Positions 50,484 through 61,597 of a stretch of 64,000 bases of DNA are shown here, piece by piece. The notes beneath the pieces are model-generated. The model was given only the letters and a program-made list of their open reading frames with translations, was not told the origin of the DNA and did no database searches. The stretch is taken from assembly GCF_000350225.1 (NCBI RefSeq), contig NW_005179001.1, forward strand, positions 175,378-239,377, read 5' to 3'. Source of the stretch: Chondrus crispus. Its lineage: Eukaryota; Rhodophyta; Florideophyceae; Gigartinales; Gigartinaceae. The translations under genes and the position numbers were made by a program. Position 1 is the stretch's first letter. Each line of letters opens with the position of its first letter.

Positions 50484-52768
50484 AGGTTATAGGCCACACG
50501 CAACCACTGAACACGATCCGTCAACCACCATCCCCCATCCACGGCAGACGTTAACAGCCGATCACCAAGTGCAAACAGACGAGCCGGACTGCAATACCCT
50601 CCGACCCGATCACCCCAACAGAAAAAAACGAAACCCCAACATGAGTAACAGCACGCAAACACCGGGCAACCTGCCCCAACTAACCTCCATCAATTTTTCC
50701 TATTGGTACGACGCGCTAGAAATACACGCACGAACAATAGACGCACACCCACAACTCACCAACACGATCCCATCAACAACAGACCCAACCATCCAAACAA
50801 CGCAACAAAAGAAAGAAGACCAAATCAGAAAGGCGATCATGCAAAGCCTCAGCCCAGAAGTAGTCAAACTCCTACCACCTCACGTACTACGATACAGCCC
50901 GCATACCATATGCACGATCATCAAACAAACTGTCGACACGTGCTCAATCGAAAACCATGAGCTGCTGGAAGCCGAAGCCAGAAACCTCAAGTACACAACG
51001 GGACAAGAGATCGCAGACTACATCACCAAACACCGTGAAATACGACACAGAATGCAAGTGTCCGGCTACCCCAACATCGAGGCAGAACGAACAACTGTCA
51101 GATACATGGTCCAAGGGCTCGCCCACCGCCCCTAAATGCACGCATTAGCAATATTGCTGGCATGCAACCCACCCACAACAATCAGGGAATTTACCAACCA
51201 CCTCCAACAGGTCCAGCTGATCCAAGATCAAGCTCCCAAAATGCAGTACCCATCCATGGAAAGCCCAACTGCCACACGCAACAAACCCATGCAGAGCAAC
51301 AGAACCCCACGCACCACCAGACGGAGAGACAAAACACGCCACTACGAAAAACCGAAAGGACACACCGGAGTATGGTGTCACCAGCACGGCAGTATCACGC
51401 ACAGCACCGAAAACTGCTTTGCGCGAAGAAATCAGAACACACAGCGAACCGCACGAGCGAACCAAGCGACAGTGAGTACTGACAACGAGACCAACGAAAG
51501 CGAAGTAGACGAGCTGCGAGAACGTCTCCACTTCCTGGAAGGCGTGATCGAAGAACAACAAAAGTCACACGACGAAAACGGTAAGACCACATTCATATTA
51601 GACTCCGGAGCTCAGCCCACGCATACCGCCACACCCCACGCGAACATGCGCCTGAGCAAGGGAACACTAACCCAAACCGCAAACGGACAACGCGAAAAAA
51701 TCACGCACACCGGCACAATCAACATACAGACGAAGAATAACAACCTACGACTACCCGCCGTACACACGCCAAAAATCAAAGAAAACCTCCTGTCAGTACA
51801 TGAACTCACCGCACATGGGGACGTCACATTCACGCGAACGCATGCCCACCTCCACCACCGCACACAACTACCGCCCAGCCTGCTCGTGGCAACGTACAAG
51901 CAAGGCCAATACCGGACACAAACCACGACCAAGCCAACGGCAAAAGGAGCACGTACTTACACACACACAAAAAACCTCGATAAACAAACCGACATCACAC
52001 ACCAGACCCACTACTGTCCCAAGCCAACAGCAACGCACGAAAACGACCAGAAACGACAACCCTTTCTCAGCAAAAGCCAAACGAACCTCCAACCTCCGAA
52101 CGGCAATCGGACCCAAACAAACAAAGGCGAAACAGAGCGAGACACAACAACGCCTCCACGAATGGCACCTCAAGCTCGGACACGCCCACCCCAAAACACT
52201 GGCAATCATGTCCAAAAACGGACTACTCCCCGCCCTCCCATGCGGGATCACGGACACCAGTGCCCAAATCACCTGCAGCTGGTGCATACACGGGAAGACG
52301 ACAAGAAGACCACACCGCCGCACAACCCACACGGCAGGAAAAGGGGAATGCCTGTCATCAGACGTATGCGGACCACTAAAACCAACGTCCACACACAACG
52401 CCAACTACTTCCTCACCCTGATCGACACAACCACCCGATATATATGGGTATACTGCCTGAACAATCGTGCGCAGGTGCCAAACACAATAATCAATGCGAT
52501 AGAACACACCGCAGCACAAAACGACCAATACCCACGTCTGCTGGTCACAGAAAACGCGAAAGAGTATCTCGCAAAAGCAGTACAGGACCAACTGCAGATG
52601 AGGGGCATAAAGTTTAGACCAACAACACCCTACACACCGCAGGAGAGCGAGCTGGCTGAACGAATTAACCGTACACTTATGGAGAAAGTACGAGCCACAC
52701 TCTCGCACAGCTGACTGCCACACGCGCACTGGCAAGATGCACTACAAGACGCCGTCTTTGTTGCATAA
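50484..52768 (+). mobile_element. Decayed, 3'-truncated Copia retrotransposon (Copia-3)
   Basis: Gag, protease and integrase are recognisable; RT, RNase H and 3' LTR are absent. The plus strand is strikingly A/C-rich throughout, unlike neighbouring DNA and unlike Copia-1/2. Confidence 0.75.
50641..52768 (+). pseudogene. Copia-3 gag-pol fragment
   Basis: ATG at 50641. Gag runs to an in-frame TAA (51133-51135) and resumes in the same frame. A knuckle-like WCHQHGSITHSTENC (about 51382) and protease FILDSGAQ (about 51595) follow. The frame shifts by +1 between about 51850 and 52130. The integrase has the zinc region HLKLGHAHPKT..CSWCIHGK, catalytic SSDVCGP, VTENAKEY and PQESELAERINR. A TGA at 52712 interrupts it again before LPHAHWQDAL. 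Homology stops at about 52768. This is a different Copia lineage from Copia-1/2 (DSGA rather than DTGA protease, gag-pre-integrase domain). Confidence 0.8.
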
Positions 52769-52811
52769 CCGCCGGCTACTGTACTATACATTAGATTTAG
52801 AATTAGATCTA

Positions 52812-52839
52812 ACGCTGTAAGGTACGGACCTTACAGCGT
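52812..52839. repeat. 12-bp inverted repeat ACGCTGTAAGGT
   Basis: Perfect arms around ACGG. A further half-copy CCTTACAGCG lies at about 52853-52862. Confidence 0.85.
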
Positions 52840-53267
52840 GCGCGCGCGCATACCTTACAGCGCGTGCGCACCAACACGTGTACCCCACGTGTAGCACACG
52901 TATGTGTCGTGCACTGAGGGGGAAGGGTGGGATCCCCCTCTGGCAGAGCGCGCGCGTTCGGGGGGCGCGTGTAGGGGGTTATCGGGAGACCACCCGTAAG
53001 GGACCGGTACGGGGCCGGGCGCGAAGTGCAGTAGGGAAAGTAAGGGAAAAAGTGGGAAAACAGAGCCCAGGAGGGCGGAGCGGTAGGGACAGCGGTCGCG
53101 CGGAGAGCCGGGCGTGGCGGGACGACGCGTGCGGTAGAGACAGGAGGGAATCGGGACGTAGATGGCTCGCAGGGTACCGTCGTGGGACGGGGACCGACGC
53201 GAGGCTACGACTCCGTTCCAGAAACCCGAGTTGTAGACCCAAAGCTTCGTGAGGATTTACTTAGGGT

Positions 53268-53298
53268 CGGACGTCGGCTATATACTAGCCGACGTCCG
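53268..53298. repeat. 13-bp inverted repeat CGGACGTCGGCTA
   Basis: Perfect arms around TATAC; the loop/arm junction forms GCTATATACTAGC. Confidence 0.85.
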
Positions 53299-53787
53299 GG
53301 CGATAATTAATTAAACTAAAATTACTAAATTGGACGACGGCGGCGACGGCCGGAGAAACTCCTCTTGGGGAGGTATGACAACCACTACACGTGGGGAATG
53401 ACACGATTAACGGGAGGAATAACACGGGTACACGTGGATAGAACTGTCAGTATGTCGACAGGGCTCCATGGAGCTTACACCCGGACACGAGCGGGGGTTT
53501 GGATACACGGTTACACGTGGTACATACCTCACTTATGATAGTGAGGCATTCCGCGTGTGCTACAGTACAGCACCGCGATTACGCGGGGCGGTCAGTGCTC
53601 TACATAGCCCCCCTCTTAGAATAGAGCGTCCGCGCGAACGGTAATTTCCGCGAAAATTTGAGGAGCTGAAGATTCCGGACACCCTCCCACCGTCCTGACG
53701 CGCTCTAGGGGTAGGTTTCGACGAGGCCCACCGAAAAGCCAACGGGGGAAGCGTCTCGAGATTTGTCCTGCAGCAGCACCGTCCGAG

Positions 53788-56700
53788 ATGGCGGAGTTCG
53801 GGTACCCGTTTGGGGGAGAAACCGCCTCGAGGGGCGACGGATGGCCTCGTCCGCGCGAGATGTGGGGTTGCAACATGTATGACGACGCGCTCCTCTTCGA
53901 GAGGGCACCGTTCATGTCCGCGGACGGTTTACGCGACGCGGAGGTAGTGCGGAGCTATGCGACCGCGACGGGTGAACTCCCCGGGGGGCTCAGCTTATCA
54001 GCTGTGATGTCCCGGGACTTCACACACCGTTTGGTGGTGGAGCCGGAGTTATTACGGCCAGGGTACCGGCGGGTGAGCACTGCGGCCAAGGTGGCTTTCG
54101 TGGAACTAGTACGGCAGAGAATTCGCCGGACGCCGTGTAATCGGCTGCTTCCCTGATCATGGGACATGGACACTTGGGCATACCGCAGTGATGCCGATCG
54201 TGGTTATGTCGCTAATTTAAAGCGGATTTTGGACAATCTCTCCCCAAGGGAGGAAGTCCCCTCAGTGTCGCTCTTGGCTTGGAGGGAAGCGATCCTCCCT
54301 CCAGGGTTCGAAGACCGTCCGGAGCGACTGAGTGACCCCTCGATGCACGGCAAGTTGAAGTTTGAACGACGCATGCGTAACCGAATGGGGGTGTTTGTCG
54401 CTTACGAGTGGGTGGAAATTACCACCTTCGAGCGGGACGTGCTCAGCACGCGGTANNNNNNNNNNNNNNNNNNNNNNNNNNNNNNNNNNNNNNNNNNNNN
54501 NNNNNNNNNNNNNNNNNNNNNNNNNNNNNNNNNNNNNNNNNNNNNNNNNNNNNNNCCGACAGCGTCTACGCCCGCTGTATGGAAGAGTTGCGCTCCCTCC
54601 GCGAAGGAAGGTTCGAGCGCGTAACTCAGTCCTTGGAGAACCTGCGCGCACTCGTCGACCAGCTACACGCCCGTGTGGCGCTGGTCGAGGACGCGCGCAT
54701 TGATTCCCCCGCCGTAGAGGTTGCGGGTCGACCCGCGAGTGCAAACTCCGGGGTTCGACGAGACCCGCAACCGTTCCCATCTGCCGAACAGATGGGAGCG
54801 TTCGCGCACATGGCGGCGGAACTTAACTCAACGCGCCGCCGTGCCCGTGAGATGGAACAGACCTCGGCCGAGAGGCCGCCCGGAGCCTCCTCGACTAGGC
54901 CCGGTGCCACTGTTCCTCCGGTCGCGTCCGGATCGCAAGAGTGGCCCCCGGCTGGTGCCGTCACCAGCCGGAGGGCGGAGGACATCAAGCCGACGGCGGA
55001 CGCGAACTTCACGTCCGAGACTCAAGCCCTGCGGCATGCCCCCGGAAGCATGCGGCAGTCACGACGGGTACCGACCGAACTCGACCAGGGCCGTGGAGGA
55101 GTCGCCCGCGGATCAGGGGAACCGATTCTCCACTTCGATCCTCGCTGGGGCGGCTACCAGCCGGCGGATCTTACCGCGCATCCCGGCCCCGTCGACGTCC
55201 GAACATTGCCCGTCACTCCGTTCGGAACGTTGGGTCCCGCAGAACCCGGGGTCGAGCCCGTCCACACCATGATACAGGAGTTCAGCGCCGTCGCAAACTA
55301 CCGGATGTATCGGTTGGACAACACCTCGAGGCTCGTTACCTCGGGTGACGCGGGACGGATCGCCAAGTACGTCCAACGCTGCCGTGGGCTCCGCCCCACG
55401 ATGAAGAGCTTCGACGGTACTGATGCGATTCAGTTGCTCCCGTTCCTGAAGGATATCCGAATAACCTTCAATGCCCAGCACCTGACCGAAGGTGTGGCAG
55501 TCCGTGTCTTCGCTCACTTCCTCGAGAGAGACGCGAAGCGGTTGTATACGAGTTACACCATGCCCGGCCTCCGCGCCGGCCAGCTCCACGACGATACGAG
55601 CTGGCCTGGTCTCGTCATCCAATTTGTCAAACGCTACCTGACCGACGACGTCTTAGGGGAAGCGTTTGATGCTGTCGCGTCGGCGCGACAGCTTCCTCAC
55701 GAAACCGAGAACACGTTCGCGAACCGGCTGGAATGCGCCACTTTCCGATGCACGGCCGTGTTCTCATAACAAGCCCTCGCGCACTACTTCGTGCGCGGGT
55801 TGTCCACTGCGACCCGGGCCGCAGTGGCAGAGACGATGCAAAGGTTGCCCGGACAACAGAAGACCGAACTCTCAACGATTTCCCGTATCGCAACGGCCGA
55901 GGGTACAACCTACCGCGCTCGTCGCGGGTTGCCGCTGCCGGACCCGAAGCCAGCAGCGAAGGGAATCCGAACTCCAAGGTTGCACAGAACGGGGTCTTCG
56001 GCGACCGTCCTCCACATTGGAGAAGATGAGTGGCAGGCCGACCCTGTCCTCATTACGCAAGGCTTCGACCGCGCAGGAGGCCGACCTCCAACGACAGCTT
56101 CCACGGGATCGACCGGGAGCTACGCGACTGCGTTCGCGCGCACGCCAAAAGCCACGGGTGGTCCGAACCACAACATGGCAGAGCTGGATATCTCCCGTCG
56201 AGAAGGGGATCGCGTGCCGCCTTACGTGCCTCGACTCACCGACGAAGAGGCACGCCACGCGGCGACGTTCGCGTCGACCGATGGCAGCGTGTACGTTTGT
56301 TGGCTGAGCCGGACGTACGGCCACGCTATGTACGCGTGCCCGTTCCTGTCGCCTGAACAACGTCAGTTCACGGCGTACAGGAACTACCGCTATCAGATGG
56401 AGACGCGTCCCGGGATGCGCAATCTCATCCAGCAGTCTACGCGGGAGGACCGAGGCCCGCGGCGAGGTGACCCGAACCGATCTGGTGGGGGCGTCCGTTT
56501 CGCCCCTCGCGAAGGTGGGTATCGACACCCGGGAACCGATCAAAGGGATCGGCGTGATCTTCGTCGGATGGATACGCGGTATCCCCGTCGAGATGGAAGA
56601 GGCGACCGGGGCCGTACCCAGTTGCCCCGAGGGGTACAGAACGCCATCATGTACCTCCAAGATTGGGTTGGGGATCCGAACCCCCAGCCCACAGAAGGAG

Positions 56701-56903
56701 GCGGAGGAGAACCGGTTCTCGCCGCCCCTCAACGACCGGACGTTGCAATTCGAGGTCGCGGAGTATCCGATTACTTCGTAGAAAATGCCCGGCCGGAGTG
56801 GGGGAACGACGCGCACCACCACGGCCAGGGGCCCGTCATCGCGCTAGCTAACGATAGCAAGGCGGGTAGTTCCGACAGCTCGGGTAGTTCGAAAACCCCG
56901 TAA
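53788..56903 (+). pseudogene. gag: Gypsy gag with two in-frame stops and an internal gap
   Basis: ATG at 53788. In-frame TGA at 54154-54156 and TAA at 55767-55769; the frame continues after both. The 100-N gap (54456-54555) makes the join across it uncertain. After the gap comes a coiled-coil stretch (CMEELRSLREGRFERVTQSL), a Pro/Ser/Thr-rich part, then the retrotransposon gag core (VRVFAHFLERDAKRLYTSYT ... LVIQFVKRYLTDDVLGEAFD). Near the end, CWLSRTYGHAMYAC looks like a CCHC knuckle with its second Cys replaced by Ser. The C-terminus is Arg/Gly-rich. Confidence 0.75.
54456..54555. other. Assembly gap (100 N)
   Basis: 100 N inside the Gypsy gag; true size unknown. Retroelement repeats are a common cause of such breaks. 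Confidence 0.98.
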
Positions 56904-57049
56904 AGACGGTTACGTTCGCGCGGTCGCGTGAGCCGTCTTATCAACCCAACCTAGACCCGTTACGATTCAACCCCGGCGGAGGAGGGGAATGTTCGCCGAT
57001 AATTTTACCCTCGACTCCGCACGAGCGCACCGAGACTTCCGTAAGTCAG

Positions 57050-60000
57050 GTGCGGGAGGACAAAGGCGCCAAGGCCACTGAGAGCCCGGCACGCCTAGAG
57101 GAAGGCACCGTGGCCGCCGTGAGCCACGTGCCTAACAAGAAGCGCTTCGAACGCGCCGACGGCCCGACCCAAGGGGGTCCCGGGCCGCCAGAAGAAATCA
57201 AGTCGCGTACAGACGCCACTTGCCGCGAGGACGTCACCGACCGACGGACGCCCCGTGACCGAGGCAGAAGACCACGGAAGAGAAGCCGGAACCGACGCCG
57301 GCGGCCCAAGCGGAACGACCTGGCCGAGCTGTCGTCACCGAAGGTAGTCGACGGTGTCATCTGCTTGATGACATCGAAGATATACAACGTCCTCGGCTCG
57401 ATTGCAACCGAGGGGAACGCGTTCAAACCTCATACCATTGCAGTCGACACCTGCTCGGGGTATAACTTGGTGAGGAAGGCCGACCTTCCTCCCGATTGGA
57501 CGCGCTACGTCGTACGCGACGCACGCCTGCCACGGTTGGCAGGCGCGAACAGTAACCCGCTCAAGCTGACTGCGGTCGTGCAGCTGGTCGTCCGACTGCG
57601 GAACACGACGTTCCGCATTCCGTTTGTGGTCACCGACCAGCTCGCGGTGCCCGTCCTCCTGGGCACGGCGTTCATCGATGCGGACGTTCGAAGTATCGAC
57701 ACGCTGCTAGAGCGGGAGCATCCTCGTCAAACGAGTAGAAATTTATCGCTCGTGAGTCGGGAGGATCCTCGTCAACGAGTAAATAAATTATTCCTCGCAA
57801 TGAGGGACGGACGCGAAGAAGCCCCACAGCCGATCCGTGTCGCCCGATGGGTCACGATCCCCGCGATGTCGCAAGCACGGATACGCGTCACTACGGCGGG
57901 GAGCGGCCTCGTCTTCTTGGAACCCAAGCCGTCACTCCAACGTCGACACGGAGTGAGGCTCACGAACGGTGTAGCTGAGGTCTTATCGAACCAGACCTTC
58001 GACGTGATCGTGGCGAATATCTCGCACCAAGCGAGGCGGCTCCCGAAGCGCACCGTCGTCGGTTACGCGAAGCGCAATCCGTTGGCGATCCTGACGCACG
58101 AGCGCCGAGTCGGGGCGGAGATCGCACACGCGCTGCATCTCACCGACTTGGACGTGCAAGCCGGGAGAGGGGGTGCTGGCCGACCAAGCTCCCCGGAAAA
58201 TAAGACCGCCGAGGGAAGTCACGCCGGCCCCGGCGATCAGCCGGCGGGGTGCCCATCATCGACGGAAGGCACCGCGGAAGTCACAAATAAGGATCCCGAA
58301 AATTCACCGACGAATTGGGAAAAAGAAATGGACTTGTCATACATCGACGATGACAAGCTCCGCGCACGGGTACTCGACATGCTCCGTAAGCATGCGAGTC
58401 TGTGGAGCGGTGCGCTCGGTACGATACGAGCAACGGAGCACCGCATACCACTCGAGGCGGGGACGAAACCGATTCGTTCTATGCCCTACCGAAAGGGGCC
58501 CGCCATGCGTGAGATGGTTGCTAAAGAAGTCAACAAGATGTTGAACGCCGGAGTTATCGAACCCGCGAGCACCGAGTGGGCTTCGCCGGTGGTGCTCGTC
58601 CCGAAGAAAGACGGCTCCCTTCGGTTTTGCGTTGACTACCGACGTCTCAACGCAAAGACGGCAGCGGATTCGTATCCGCTGCCCCGGATGGACAACTGCA
58701 TCGATTCGTTAGGGGATGCAGCCGTCTTCACTACGCTTGACTGCAATTCAGGCTACTGGCAAATCCCGGTCGCGCCGGAGGACCGGGATAAGTCCACATT
58801 CATCACGCACATGGGTACGTTCCGCCATTTGCGCATGCCGTTCGGACTGAAAGGGGCACCGGCCACCTTCCAACGTGCATTGGACATCATCTTGTCCGGC
58901 GTAAGATGGCAGATATGTCTCGTATACCTCGACGACGTCATAGTTTTTCCCGGAACGCACGAGGAGCACGCCGAACACCTCGACATTGTCTTGAGCTTGT
59001 TGAGGACCGCCGGTATATCCCTCAAGCTCAAAAAGTGCAGCTTCTTCCGTCCGAAGGTGCATTACCTGGGGCACGTGATATCCCCAGGTAAGCTCAGCGT
59101 GGCCGAAACGGCGGCCGACGCCTTCAAGACGTTCACGTTCCCGAGGACGCTTACGCAGGTGCGCTCGTTCCTCGGGGCGTGCAACGTCTACCGCCGTTTC
59201 GTCAAGGGGTGTGCCAAGATAGCTCGACCGCTAACCGATATGACCCACAAGGACGCCGACCTCGACTTCAATAATCCAACGGAGGCCCAGCTTCAAGCGT
59301 TCGAGGACCTCAAGCCAAGGATGATCGCTCCGCCGATACTTGCGATTCCGCGGTACGGTCGGTCGTACATGATCGATACCGATGCAAGTGCGTACCAACT
59401 CGGGTGTACGCTGCTGCAAAAACACGATGAAGCCAACGACTGGCGTCCCGTCGGATATTGGTCGTATTCGTTAAACGACAGCGAGCGCAACTACAGCGCT
59501 ACGGAACGCGAGTGCTTCGCTGTAGTGTGGGCCGTCCGCACACTACGCCCGTACGTCGAGGGCACGAAGTTCACCGTCCGGACGGATCACGACGCGCTGA
59601 GGTGGCTCATGTCCCTGACCAAGAGCTCCGGAAGACTCACCCGGTGGCGGCTACGTCTGGCTGAATACGATTTCACCATTCAGTACCGCCCCGGGCGCGT
59701 GCACCAGGTCGCCGACGCCCTGTCACGCCTCGTATCACCGAGGGTCGCCGACGACCCTCGCCCGGCTGTCGAGGTGGACGACGACATCCCCACCTACGAC
59801 ACGTGCACGACCGTTCGTGATGTCTCGGATGAGCTCGCGGACCACGTATGCACCGCGAGCTGCGAGCACGAGGCCGACCACGTCTTCGTGACCACAAGGA
59901 ACCGAATGAAATCCCGAAGGAAATTGCGCGCCCGAGCGCGCGACGAGCCGAGGGGCGACGACGAAGCCCCTGCTCTAGAAGAACCCGACAACTTCTGGGC

Positions 60001-61597
60001 AGAGAACGAGGAGTTCGACGCCGCGGACCTCGATCGCGCCCAAGACTTCGAAGCCGATACGTTCGGTTCCCAGGTCGCCCCTCCGCAGGACGACCTGCCG
60101 GCCCCTCTTACGAAAGTGGAGATAGCCGAGGAACAACGCGCGGATGACTTCTGCCAAACGGTATTGCCACGAAAGTCAGAGTCCCGGGACTCCGCGTTCT
60201 TCGAGGACCACCAAGGGGTGCTCAAACGGAGACACCCCTTCGACCCTGATATCGTACAGGTGGTGGTCCCTCGGACTCTACGCGCCCGGTTGCTGCGGCT
60301 CTGCCATAACCCGGCCATCGCCGAGCATCCGGGGCTGAACGGCATGTACTACGCGCTCCGTCGCGAGTACTACTGGCCCCACTTGGCTGCGGACGTCGCG
60401 TCGACCGTACGAGGTTGTCGAACCTGTGCGATGAACCGCGTCAAGCTTCGGAAACACCTAAACGGATTAAGGCTGTTTCCAGCGACGCGGCCGTTGGAGA
60501 GCCTCGCCATTGATATACTGGGGCCGCTCCCAAAGACCAAGGCAGGGAAACGATTCCTCCTGGTAATCACTGACCGCTTTACGAAGTTAACGCAGGTCGT
60601 CGCACTGCGGACGGTAACCGCCTACACCGTAGCAGTGGCGTTTTGCGAAGCGTGGGTCTTTAAGTACGGCTTCCCACGCTCGCTACTGTCGGATAACGGA
60701 CCGCAGTTCAACGCAAAGTTCTTCCAAAGCACATGCCGAGTGCTTGGAATTACGAACCTTTATACGTCAGCGTACCACCCTCAGACGAACGGCCAGGTGG
60801 AACGCTATAACTGAATGATTGCGGCGATGCTCCGCAATTACGTGAACGAGCATCAAGACGACTTGGACGTGTACGTGGGACCGTTAACGTACGCATATAA
60901 CTCCCACGTACACCGAACCACACGAACTACCCCGTTTGAGCTCGTGCTCAGCCGGCCCCCGCCGGAGTTTTCTCTTCGACGAACCGACGGGGACGTTCCA
61001 CCTGCCGATAGGGGAACGCAGCGCGCAGAGTTCCTCAAGACCCTGGACGCGACGATCCAGAAGGCCTACGGGAGCTTGCGACGAACGCAAGCCCGTTACA
61101 AACGCGACTTCGATAAGCGCGTTCGAACGGTTAACACACGTCTCGAGCCAGGTAACTTCATCTACCTGGACCCCACCGACGGGGACAAGACGTCTAACAA
61201 GCTCGCCTCGCCCGCCGTGGGACCGTACCGTGTCCTCGCCAACGATCGTCGAACCATCACAATCGATCGTGATGGCGTCACCGAGCGGGTGGCCGCAGAC
61301 CGCTGCGTGTACGCGCCCCCGCCGATGGACGTGCCACGGATGAGCACGACGACCCCGCGTGACCTTGCCGACAAGGTCAGGAAGGGAACAGAGTACGCCG
61401 TGGAGAGGTTACTCAAGCATCGAGAGATGGAAGACGGAACAACGGAGTTCCTCATCAAGTGGGCGGACTACGACCAACCCACTTGGACGGCACGCACCCA
61501 CATCCCCGAAGAATTGGTGTCTCGATATGCGCTGCGTCTTCGAAGACGCACGGGGAGGGACCTCAACTCCGAAGTGAACGCGGACGTTCACTCTTAA
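57050..61597 (+). pseudogene. pol: Gypsy pol with chromodomain, one in-frame TGA
   Basis: The frame differs from gag and opens upstream without an obvious ATG; 57050 is a GTG. Protease-like IAVDTCSGYNLV with VPVLLGTAFIDADV. RT: RFCVDYRRLNAKT, FTTLDCNSGYWQI, MPFGLKGAPATFQRAL, CLVYLDDVIVF. RNase H: IDTDASAYQLGC and YSATERECFAVVWA. Integrase zinc motif HNPAIAEHPG..CRTCAMNR; catalytic LAIDILGP, LSDNGPQFN and the HPQTNGQVERYN block. A TGA at 60812-60814 follows that block. The C-terminal EYAVERLLKHREMEDGTTEF...KWADYDQPTWTA is a chromodomain, which in chromoviruses guides insertion to heterochromatin. A long acidic insert (about 59800-60120) separates RNase H from integrase. Confidence 0.88.

Larger units (their letters stand above)
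52769..53787. other. Leader/LTR-type region before the Gypsy gag
   Basis: No gene. It holds two perfect hairpins (52812-52839 and 53268-53298) and a CCTCACT/AGTGAGG hairpin (about 53527-53546). TGTAAGG at 52816 could start an LTR, since Gypsy LTRs often begin TGTAA and end TTACA, but I found no second copy within the window. Confidence 0.4.
53788..61597 (+). mobile_element. Ty3/Gypsy chromovirus (internal region)
   Basis: Gag then pol (protease, RT, RNase H, integrase) in Gypsy order, with a chromodomain after integrase. LTRs not identified. The element contains an assembly gap and three in-frame stops. Confidence 0.88.

Noticed and set aside
9290..60814. A variant genetic code or selenocysteine to explain the in-frame stops
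   Set aside because: All three stop codons occur, only within mobile elements; long host genes end normally and contain none.
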